From the NCBI GenBank assembly GCA_964385645.1, contig CAYLPT010000034.1, forward strand, positions 1 through 28,385: a stretch of 28,385 nucleotides of DNA, written 5' to 3'. How positions within the stretch are numbered: position 1 is the first letter of the stretch; the number at the start of each line of letters is the position of its first letter. Positions 6,507 to 13,900 of the stretch are shown here, piece after piece. Source of the DNA: CAYLPT01 sp964385645. Lineage in GTDB: Bacteria; Armatimonadota; Hebobacteria; Hebobacterales; Hebobacteraceae. A model generated the notes under the pieces. That model was not told where the DNA came from, did not search any database, and was given only the letters and a program-made list of their open reading frames with translations. The translations under genes were made by a program, and so were the position numbers.

Positions 6507-7958
6507 TTGGCCGTCTACACGCCCACAATCCGCGAGATCGCCTGTCCACCATCGTCCCTCACCGCCTTCTCGCAGCTCCTGAGCAGGCCGGGCGCCATCC
6601 TCCTCGAGGGGGGCACGCGGGAGCCGCGGCTGGGCCGCTGGTCCTTCCTCGCTTGCGACCCGTTCCTCACGCTGCGCACCAAGGGCACGTGCATCGAGCT
6701 CTCCGGGCCCACGGGAGTCGAGCGCACCGAGGGCGATCCCTTCGCGGCGGTCGCCCGCCTCTGGGGTGATATCCGCCTGGCGCGCCCGCCTGGCGCGCCC
6801 CCGCTCATCGCCGGCGCGATGGGCTACTTCGCCTACGACCTGGGCCGGTTCGTCGAGCGCATCCCCGAGCGGACCGTGGACGATGTGCCGGTGGCCGACT
6901 GCCACCTTGGCTTCTACGGAGCGGTGGCGGCCCTGGACTACGTCGAGGGGCGGGCCTGGGTATGCGCGATCGGCGCGCCGGAGAGCGACCAGGGCGCAGC
7001 CCGGCGGCTGGCCGAGCGCCGCGCGGGGGCGCTCGCGGAGCTGCTCGAGGCAAGCGGCGGCGCGCCTCAGCAGGCCTGCGCGCCCCGCGGGCCCACGACC
7101 AGGGAATTCGCCGTCGCGTCGAACTTCTCGCGGCAGGACTACCTGGCTGCGATCGTGCGGGCGAAGGAGTACATCGCCGCCGGTGACATCTACCAGGTCA
7201 ACCTGACCCAGCGGCTCCACGCCCCGCTGCCCACGCGGCCCTTCGATCTGTACCGACGGCTCTCCCAGGGGAACCCGGCGCCGTTCGCGGCCTACTTCGA
7301 GACCCCGGAGGCGGTCGTCGTGAGCTGCTCGCCCGAGCGCTTCCTGCAGGTCCGCGGCCGAGAGGTGGAGACCCGCCCGATCAAGGGCACGCGCCCGCGC
7401 GGGTCCACCCCGGAGGAGGACGCCCGGCTGGCCGCGGAGCTGCTGGCCAGCGAGAAGGACCGCGCCGAGAACGTGATGATCGTGGACCTGGAGCGCAACG
7501 ACCTCGGGCGGGTGTGCGAGTACGGGTCGGTGCATGTCCCCGAGCTGTGCGGGCTGGAGAGCTACGCCACGGTGCACCATCTGGTGTCCACCGTCCGGGG
7601 CCGGCTGCGGCCGGGGTGCACCGCGCTGGACTGCCTGCGGGCGTCCTTCCCGGGGGGCTCGATCACCGGCGCGCCCAAGGTGCGGGCGATGGAGATCATC
7701 GAGGAGCTGGAGCCGACCCGCCGCGGGGTGTACACTGGGGCCATCGGGTACCTCTGCTTCTCGGGCGACATGGACGTCAACATCGTGATCCGCACCGCGG
7801 TGGTGAAGGAGGGCGTTGCGTACTTCCACGTGGGTGGGGGGATCGTGGCCGACTCCGACCCCGAGGCCGAGTATCAGGAGACCCTGGACAAGGCGGGCGC
7901 AATGGCGCGGGCGCTGGCCGCCGAGGCCGGCGCGGAGGCCGTGAGATGGCCGGCATAG
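6507..7958 (+). CDS. pabB: Aminodeoxychorismate synthase component I (PabB)
   Basis: 483 residues of the chorismate-binding family, converting chorismate plus ammonia/glutamine nitrogen to 4-amino-4-deoxychorismate for folate synthesis. Family motifs in order: N-terminal TrpE-like domain (RLGRWSFLACDP), EYIAAGDIYQVNLTQR (221-236), CSPERFL (274-280), RPIKGTRPRG (290-299), ENVMIVDLERNDLGRV (321-336) and GGSITGAPKVRAMEIIEELE. The lysine in PIKGT (K293) marks PabB, where it acts as nucleophile; anthranilate synthase TrpE has Ala there. The following pabC-like gene supports this choice. The start is TTG with a GGGGG tract six bases upstream; no other start exists before residue 104. The glutamine amidotransferase subunit PabA is not adjacent. 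Confidence 0.9.
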   Translation: MAVYTPTIREIACPPSSLTAFSQLLSRPGAILLEGGTREPRLGRWSFLACDPFLTLRTKGTCIELSGPTGVERTEGDPFAAVARLWGDIRLARPPGAPPLIAGAMGYFAYDLGRFVERIPERTVDDVPVADCHLGFYGAVAALDYVEGRAWVCAIGAPESDQGAARRLAERRAGALAELLEASGGAPQQACAPRGPTTREFAVASNFSRQDYLAAIVRAKEYIAAGDIYQVNLTQRLHAPLPTRPFDLYRRLSQGNPAPFAAYFETPEAVVVSCSPERFLQVRGREVETRPIKGTRPRGSTPEEDARLAAELLASEKDRAENVMIVDLERNDLGRVCEYGSVHVPELCGLESYATVHHLVSTVRGRLRPGCTALDCLRASFPGGSITGAPKVRAMEIIEELEPTRRGVYTGAIGYLCFSGDMDVNIVIRTAVVKEGVAYFHVGGGIVADSDPEAEYQETLDKAGAMARALAAEAGAEAVRWPA

Positions 7959-8815
7959 TGTGGGTCAACGGCGAGCTGCTGCAGCCCGAGCAGGCCGCCA
8001 TCTCGGCCCTGGATCGCGGGTTCCTGTACGGCGAGGGCGTGTTCGAGACCATGCGCGCTTACCGGGGAAAGGTCTTCCGCCTCGCCCAGCACCTCGACCG
8101 GCTCTACGCGGGGGTGGTGGAGATCGGCTTCACCGCCCCCAGGCGGGAGCTGCTGGTGGCGGGCATCCGGGGGGCGATCGCCGCGGCGCGCATGGGCGAC
8201 GCGGTGGTGCGGGTGACAGTTACGGCCGGCCCCGATTCCTCGTATCGCCATCCGACCACGGTGGTGCTGGTGCGCCCCCTGTCCGCGCCGCCGATGGAGC
8301 GCTACACCTCGGGCTGTCGCGTCGTCTCAGTGCCGACCGCCCACGCGCCTGGGGCCGCGCTGCGGCACATGAAGTCGCTCAACTACCTCGACAAGCTCAT
8401 GGCCCAGCGCGCGGCCGAGCGGGCGGGCGGCGACGAGGCGGTGCTCGTGGACCCCGACGGCTGCGTGGTCGAGGGCGCGATGCGAAACGTGTTCGCGGTC
8501 ATCGGCCGGGAGCTGGTGACGCCGCCGCTCAGCCGCGGGCTGCTGCCCGGCATCACGCGCACGGCCGTCCTCGAGGTCGCCCGGCGGTTCCGGATCGCGA
8601 CCCAGGAGCGCGATCTGCCCCTGGAGGAGCTACGCACAGCCCAGGAGGCGCTGCTGACCAGCTCCATCGCTGAGATCCTGCCAGTGGCCACCGTGGACGG
8701 GCGCCCCCTCGGCGCGCCCGCGCCAGGGCCGCTGACCTGCCTCCTGGCGGCTGGCTATCGCTCGCTCGTCTCTGAGGAGCTGGGCCTCTCCGGCGAGACC
8801 AACAGCCCCGGGTAG
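7946..8815 (+). CDS. pabC: Class IV PLP enzyme, probable aminodeoxychorismate lyase (PabC)
   Basis: 289 residues of the fold-type IV aminotransferase/lyase family. Visible are DRGFLYGEGVFETMRAYRGK (23-42), the PLP lysine in HMKSLNYLDK (K143) and VVEGAMRNVF (174-183), which carries the glutamate that contacts the pyridine nitrogen. It overlaps pabB by 13 bases and has GGAGG seven bases upstream of its ATG, so translation is coupled. This context makes 4-amino-4-deoxychorismate lyase (releasing pyruvate and p-aminobenzoate) the most likely role. A branched-chain or D-amino-acid aminotransferase cannot be excluded from sequence alone. It converges on the BtuF-like gene, with the coding ends overlapping by about 60 bases. 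Confidence 0.85.
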   Translation: MAGIVWVNGELLQPEQAAISALDRGFLYGEGVFETMRAYRGKVFRLAQHLDRLYAGVVEIGFTAPRRELLVAGIRGAIAAARMGDAVVRVTVTAGPDSSYRHPTTVVLVRPLSAPPMERYTSGCRVVSVPTAHAPGAALRHMKSLNYLDKLMAQRAAERAGGDEAVLVDPDGCVVEGAMRNVFAVIGRELVTPPLSRGLLPGITRTAVLEVARRFRIATQERDLPLEELRTAQEALLTSSIAEILPVATVDGRPLGAPAPGPLTCLLAAGYRSLVSEELGLSGETNSPG

Positions 8816-9777
8816 AGCGCCGCCGCCAAGGCCTCCACCGCCTCCGCAATGCGCGGCCCCGGGCGCATCAGCGGATCGGCGTCCAGGACGATGATGCGGC
8901 CCTCCCGCGCGGCGGACAGCCGCCGCAGGGCCGGATTGGCGAGCAGCTCGCGGCGCATCCGCTCCAGGTCGCCCCCCATCGTCGAGAGCACCAGGAACTC
9001 GGGGTCTGCCGCCAGGAGCGACTCTGTGCTGTAGGGTGTGAACCCCTCGCGGTCGGCGGCGACGTTGCGCGCGCCGGCCGCCTCCAGGGCGTCGTGCTGG
9101 AAGGTGCGCGCCCCTGCGGTCCAGACCGGGTTGAGCTGGAGGAACAGGAAAACGGTGGGACGTTCGCTCTGGGGCACGCCGGAGAGGAGGTCGGCGACCG
9201 CGCCCAGGCGTGCCTGCACCTCGTGCACCACTTGCTCGGCCCCCTCGGCCGCCCCCACGATGGCGCCGATGTCCCGGATGGCGCGGTAGATGTCCTCGAG
9301 CGTCCGCGGGTCCACCGCGAACACCGGGCAGCCGGACTTGCGGATGGTGTCCAGGAACTCGGGCGGGCTGCCGCGAGAGGTGACCACCACATCGGGGCGC
9401 GCGGCCAGGGTCCTCTCCGCGCTGGGCGTGAACCAGCCGCCGATGCGCGGCAGCCCCTCCAACGCCGGCGGGTAGTCGCACTGGTCGGTGACCGCGACGA
9501 CACGCTCGCCGGCCCCGATGGCGAACAGGATCTCCGTTACGGTGGGCGCAGCGGACACGATGCGCTCCGGCCGCCGCGAGACCGTCACGGCCACCCCGCG
9601 CGCGTCCACTAGCGTCACCGGGAAGCCGTCCTCGCCCGCCCCGCGGGCGGGGGCGCCGCGTGCGGCGGGCCGCGGCCCCCCGCAGCCGACCAGCGCCAGC
9701 GCCACCCCCGCCCACGCGAGGGCGGCGAGGCTGCCCCGGGCGGAGCGGGAGCTACGGGCCGCAGTCAGTGCGTGCAT
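8755..9777 (-). CDS. btuF: BtuF-like corrinoid/siderophore-binding lipoprotein
   Basis: 340 residues of the periplasmic-binding-protein family for cobalamin and Fe-siderophores. A lipobox (ALALVGC, C32) predicts a lipid-anchored protein. The mature domain has the expected opening VTVSRRPERIVSAAPTVTEI, then DYPPALEGLPRIGGW, RPDVVVTS and the closing LDADPLMRPGPRIAEAVEAL. The upstream cobalamin riboswitch argues for corrinoid rather than siderophore as ligand. It is the second gene after the pseudopilin. An ATG at 9777 lies 14 bases after the pilin stop with only a weak AGAAG site; an in-frame TTG at 9795 overlaps the pilin stop as TTGA and could be a coupled start. Permease and ATPase (BtuCD) are not in this window. 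Its end overlaps pabC tail to tail. Confidence 0.87.
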   Translation of the reverse strand: MHALTAARSSRSARGSLAALAWAGVALALVGCGGPRPAARGAPARGAGEDGFPVTLVDARGVAVTVSRRPERIVSAAPTVTEILFAIGAGERVVAVTDQCDYPPALEGLPRIGGWFTPSAERTLAARPDVVVTSRGSPPEFLDTIRKSGCPVFAVDPRTLEDIYRAIRDIGAIVGAAEGAEQVVHEVQARLGAVADLLSGVPQSERPTVFLFLQLNPVWTAGARTFQHDALEAAGARNVAADREGFTPYSTESLLAADPEFLVLSTMGGDLERMRRELLANPALRRLSAAREGRIIVLDADPLMRPGPRIAEAVEALAAALYPGLLVSPERPSSSETSER

Positions 9778-9791
9778 CGTCGCTTCTGGGC

Positions 9792-10601
9792 TCAACGGCG
9801 GTCGTAGAGCGAGTTGTCGGCGCCGAGGAAGCCCAGGCCCGCCGCCCGGTAGTCCTCCTCCGTGTGGGGGACGAGCCCCTCGCCATAGGGACACCAGCCG
9901 CTCGAGTGAGTGTGCACCATGGGCATGGCGCGCGCGTGGCCGTCGCAGAAGGCGACGTTGGCCAGGCCGTGGTGCCGGAAGTGCGTGGAGGGGTTCGAAG
10001 GCGACGACCAGGGCTCGTAGTAGGGCGCCTCGCAGAACGAGTACTCGAACAGCCGCCCCTCGCAGTCGAGGAACGCGGCATCGGTGAGCATCACCGTGCG
10101 CGCCGGGTCGAGGATCCAGGACTCCCGCGCGGGGATGCACATCTCCGGCCAGTCGGCCGGCGAGCCGCCGACGTACTGGGCGTTGTACCCATATCCCCCC
10201 GTGCCCTCCTCAAACCCGAAGGTGCCCGGCTCCGGCTCGAAGCTCGGGCAGCGCTTCAGCTCCCGGCTCCCGTAGTACCCCCACAGCGGCCCCAGCGTCG
10301 GATCGAAGGGCTCTGCGGTCGAGAGACGTCCGCCGTGCCACCGATACAGGTTGTCGGGGGTCATCGCCGGTGGATAGCCGCCATCGTGGTCGGCGCAGTA
10401 CATCTGGATGGCGAGGGCGAGCTGGCGCAGGTTCGACAGACAGACCGCCTGCCGGCCCTTCTCTCTCGCCTTCGTGAAGACGGGGAACAGCATCGCCGCG
10501 AGCATGCCGATGATGGCGATCACCACCAGCAGCTCGATGAGGGTGAAACCGCGTCCGCGAACCAACGGTACGACTGGGGTGAGACCGCGTCTGCGCGCCA
10601 T
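9792..10601 (-). CDS. H-X9-DG type pseudopilin, first gene of a B12-riboswitch operon
   Basis: 269 residues. A type IV prepilin leader is clear: basic start, then RGFTLIELLVVIAIIGMLAA (cleavage after Gly, conserved +5 Glu), followed by FPVFTKAREKGRQAVCLSNL. The C-terminal part carries the H-X9-DG signature in HHGLANVAFCDGH, as in the large pseudopilin families of Planctomycetes, Armatimonadota and relatives. The mature domain is rich in Cys, Trp and Tyr (YCADHDGGYPPAM, SELKRCPSFEPEPG-like stretch). It is expected to be processed by PilD and to be displayed on, or assembled in, the cell envelope. The ATG has GAGGAGGGG just upstream, and that site can be masked by a 7-bp helix downstream of the cobalamin aptamer. 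Co-transcription with btuF suggests a role in corrinoid capture (inference). Confidence 0.88.
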   Translation of the reverse strand: MARRRGLTPVVPLVRGRGFTLIELLVVIAIIGMLAAMLFPVFTKAREKGRQAVCLSNLRQLALAIQMYCADHDGGYPPAMTPDNLYRWHGGRLSTAEPFDPTLGPLWGYYGSRELKRCPSFEPEPGTFGFEEGTGGYGYNAQYVGGSPADWPEMCIPARESWILDPARTVMLTDAAFLDCEGRLFEYSFCEAPYYEPWSSPSNPSTHFRHHGLANVAFCDGHARAMPMVHTHSSGWCPYGEGLVPHTEEDYRAAGLGFLGADNSLYDRR

Positions 10602-10604
10602 AGT

Positions 10605-10632
10605 CCCCTCCTCGTGGACTGTCGCGGAGGGG
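10605..10632 (-). promoter_or_regulatory. Ribosome-binding-site sequestering helix of the B12 riboswitch
   Basis: On the minus strand CCCCTCC (10632-10626) is perfectly complementary to GGAGGGG (10611-10605), which is the Shine-Dalgarno sequence of the pseudopilin gene; the loop is 14 bases. A run of six G (10679-10674) further upstream could pair with the same CCCCTC and free the site. This is the layout of a translational expression platform. Confidence 0.65.
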
Positions 10633-10704
10633 CGGCGCGGATATCTGGGCAGTCAGGACTGCGCCGACGCCGGCCCCCCTTCCCGCGAAGTGGCTTTGGC
10701 CCAT

Positions 10705-10855
10705 CAGGCAGACCGGTCTCCTGGCTTCCGCCTCCACCTACTCCCTGCGCCTTCCCACCCGCCGCGGCGGGCAGTGGCTGTGTGCAGGTTTCGTCCGCGG
10801 ATACAGTTGCGGGGCAGCTCCGGCCTTGCACCGGATTCCCAAGCGCGTCTGCCTG
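10705..10855 (-). promoter_or_regulatory. Cobalamin riboswitch (B12-binding aptamer)
   Basis: Minus-strand RNA with the classical conserved blocks in order. The outer stem starts with CAGGCAGAC (10855-10847), then GGGAATCCGGTGCAAG and GCTGCCCCGCAACTGTA. Next come the GCCACTG segment, GGGAAGG, and the 3' hallmark GGAAGCCAGGAGACCGG. GTCTGCCTG closes the outer stem at 10713-10705. Such aptamers bind adenosyl- or methylcobalamin and repress B12 uptake or synthesis genes when ligand is abundant. It sits about 100 bases upstream of the pseudopilin/btuF operon on the same strand, with its own promoter. Confidence 0.95.
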
Positions 10856-10913
10856 TGCGTGTTATGCAGTTGTCCGGCCGGCGCGCCCTGCTCCCCGCGC
10901 CACCGGCAGCAGT

Positions 10914-10942
10914 TGTATATCACGCCCGGCCGGCGCTGTCAA
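10914..10942 (-). promoter_or_regulatory. Promoter of the B12-riboswitch operon
   Basis: On the minus strand, a perfect TTGACA (10942-10937), a 17-base spacer and TATACA (10919-10914). Transcription should start near 10907, about 50 bases before the aptamer. This shows that the riboswitch unit is transcribed independently of the upstream GH2 gene. Confidence 0.8.
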
Positions 10943-10962
10943 GCGCGACGCCTTCGCACTGG

Positions 10963-10987
10963 TGGCGCAGGTTCCCAGCCTGCGCCA
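10963..10987 (-). terminator. Hairpin at the end of the GH2 gene, possible terminator or REP-like palindrome
   Basis: TGGCGCAGG, a seven-base loop and CCTGCGCCA make a perfect 9-bp stem starting three bases after the GH2 stop codon. There is no T-tract. Its position between the GH2 stop and the next promoter fits termination. Confidence 0.5.
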
Positions 10988-10989
10988 GC

Positions 10990-13900
10990 TCACGGCTCCT
11001 CGGCCGGGACCACGGTCAGACCGTGGAGCGCGAGGTTGCGGTCCTCGGGCGGGTCCCAGGCATCGTTGACGAAGGCGAGCCCGATGCGCCTCAGCCCCGC
11101 GGCGACCGGCGCCGTCAGCGAGTAGGTGCGGCGGTTGCCGGTGGTAAGGTCCACCGCGCCCACGAGCTCGCCATCCACGCTCACCTCGACGCGCGGGTAG
11201 ACGCCGCCGAGGGGCGTGCCGTGGGCGGAGATGAGCAGCGTGTAGCGACCCTCCCTCGCGAACTCCACCTCGGCCTCCACCAGGCCGTTGGTGCCCAGAT
11301 AGAGGCTGCCGTTCTGCCGATGCCAGATCTGGCAGTCGGCGACGGTCATCGCCTCCGCGCCGATGGCGACGCCGCCGGTGTAGTGGAACTCACAGCCCAG
11401 GTTCGTGAGCAGCGTGGACAGATAGCGAGCGGCCTGCTGCTCGTTGCCGCGCGGCCGGTCCCAACGGACCTGATCCACGATCCAGTGCCCCCGGCCCGCG
11501 GGCAGCGAGACGAGCAGGCCAGGCTGGGTGTGGAAGCGCAGGTCGCTGGGCTCGAGCGCAACCGGCGCCCACTCGACCCACTCGATCCAGACATTGCGGT
11601 CCTCACCCCCGATCTGCGCGTCGTTGGTGAAGGCGACCGAGAGGTTGGGCGAACCGGCGGGGAGCTCGACCAGCAGCGCGATCACCGACCATTCCTCGCT
11701 GGGCACGGTGGCCGAGGCGACCGGCGCGTCGCCCACCCTGACCTCGAGCCGGGGGTAGACGCCCAGAGCCGGAGTGCCCCGGGCGCGGAGCGAGACCAGG
11801 TGCCAGCCGGCCTCGGCGACCTCGATGCGCCCCCGCAGCACGCCGTTGGTGAAGAGCCCGACCGAGCCGGCGTCGGGCCCCTCGGGCACGAGGACGATGA
11901 GGTCGCCCCGGCGACTCATGGCCTTGGCCTCCAGACGGTCGGGCGGACCGACGAGGCGGTGGGGCCGGACGATGGCGTGGTCGGCGATGTCGGGGGAGAC
12001 CGAAGGGCCGCCGTGAGGGCCCGGGGGCGGAGGCGTCAGCCAGCAGAGGTCCTGGTTGCTCATGGCGGCGGCCGGGCCGGAGCGGTCAACTAGCGAGGTG
12101 CTGCCGTCCAGCCCCCCCTGGAGCGGGATCGGCTGCCCTATCAGCTCCCGGACCGCCGGCAGCGAGGCCGGCGTCACCCGGTGCAGGAGCACCCGCCCGC
12201 CACCCCGCACGAACCGGTGGAGCACGGCCTCCGCGCCGGCCACCTCTCCCGCGTCGAGGATGAGGGTGCGCCGGCCCCGCAGGTCGGCCATGCGCAGCGG
12301 GGCCTGCAGCCGCTGGTAGCGCAGCCCGATGGTGTCCAGCATCCCCGCCGCGTCGTCGCCGCACAGCGCCGCCGCCGCGGCCGGCGCCGGCGGGGACACC
12401 GACGCGGCCGCCAGCAGGTTTCGCAGCACGCGTGTCGCCGCCGGGTCCACGTCGAACTTCGCGCTCACCTCGAGCTGGCAGAGGAAGATGCGGCCCGCGC
12501 CCAGCCGCAGCTCGGCGAGGCCCGCGGTCTCCAGCCCCAACGGTCCGCCGCTGTCCACGATGGGAAGGAAGCCGCCCCAGAGTGGCTTGGCGATCTCGCG
12601 GCGAGTCACGAAGCCGTCCGGGCCCCAGTGCCTGAGGTCCTCGGGCAGTAGGCCTGCCAGCGCCGGGTGGTCGGAGTAGCGGGGGAAGGTGATCGTGGAG
12701 TCGTGCCCGACCAGCGCGAGCGGGAAGCCGGCCGGGTAGTGCTCCTGCTCGAGCACAAGCAGGACGCCGCCCCGGCGCACGTAGTCGAGCAGGAGGGCGA
12801 GCAAGGAGTGCTCAGCCCCCACGACGGGCGGGCCCTCGGGCTCTGCAAAGGCGCCCTTGCCGACGACGGCCACACCAGCGCGCCGCAGCAGCCGCGCCGC
12901 GTTGCTCTCATCCATCATGTCCAGGCGAATGCCAAGCTGAGACAGCAGGGGAGCGGTCTCCCCCCGCGGGTCATACAGGGCGACCCGGCGCGGCGCGCCG
13001 GGGACCGGGCCGGAGAGCGCGGCGCGGCCATACAGCCGCCACTCGTGCTGCTCGGCGAAGCGCTGCTGGCCGTCGTGCCACACCTCAACATGCAGGCTGG
13101 CGCGGGTGAGGGCGGCGTCGAGGTCGGGCACGGGAAGCGCCACGTGCAGCCGGGTGCGGCCCGCCGCCTCCAGCCGCACCTGATCTGATCCGTTCACCTC
13201 CCAGGCGCCGTCCTCGGGCGCCAGCCGCCAGCGCACCTCCAGGTCGCGGGCGCGGTGAGTGTCATTGAACACCAGCAGCGTCCGCTCGGCAAGCCGGCCG
13301 GCAAAGAGATGCGTGGTCGCCTCCCGCACGAAGGCGGCGATGGGGCGGTACGCGCGCCGATGGGCCTCGCTGCCTGGGTTCGGGAACGGCCCCATCTCCC
13401 ACAGGTTCCAGGGGCACAGGCCCGCCACGCCCGCGTCCCGGGCGGCGATGACCTGCATCTCCCAGGTGGCCGCCTTGGCGAGGCTGCGCGCCGACTCGAT
13501 CTGGGGGTAGGCCCCGTCGCCGAACAGCACGCTTCCGGCGTGGACGTTGACTGGAGGCACCCAGAGGAACTCACCGAGATACAGCGGCTTGGACCGGTCC
13601 CAGGACCACAGCTCGCGGGGGTAGGTGTCCGGCACGATGGGCTCGTCGAACCAGTAGGCCACCTCGGGCCAGGCCGTCCAGCGGGGGAGCTCACGCGGGT
13701 AGTGGAGGTTGACGATGTCGGCCTTGCCGTCCGGGTCCTCGTCGCCGTCGAACATCACCGGCCGGGAGGGATCGGCCGCCCGGATGGCGTCGGCGAGGGC
13801 GCCGACCTTGGCCTCCGCGCCCGGCACCGCGTCTCCCCCGCACAGCAGGAGCTCGTTCTCCGCGCTCCAGATGATGATGGAGGGATGGTTGCGCAGCAGC

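Noticed and set aside
5655..7829. 724-codon open frame on the minus strand
   Set aside because: It lies entirely opposite the metallo-hydrolase and pabB genes, is His/Gly/Arg-rich without domain motifs, and is the usual antisense shadow in GC-rich DNA.
6507..7958. Anthranilate synthase TrpE instead of PabB
   Set aside because: The PIKGT lysine and adjacent pabC-like gene favour PabB; no other trp genes are present.
10408..12093. 561-codon open frame on the plus strand
   Set aside because: Runs through the riboswitch, its promoter and the GH2 3' end, and has no domain pattern; a shadow frame.
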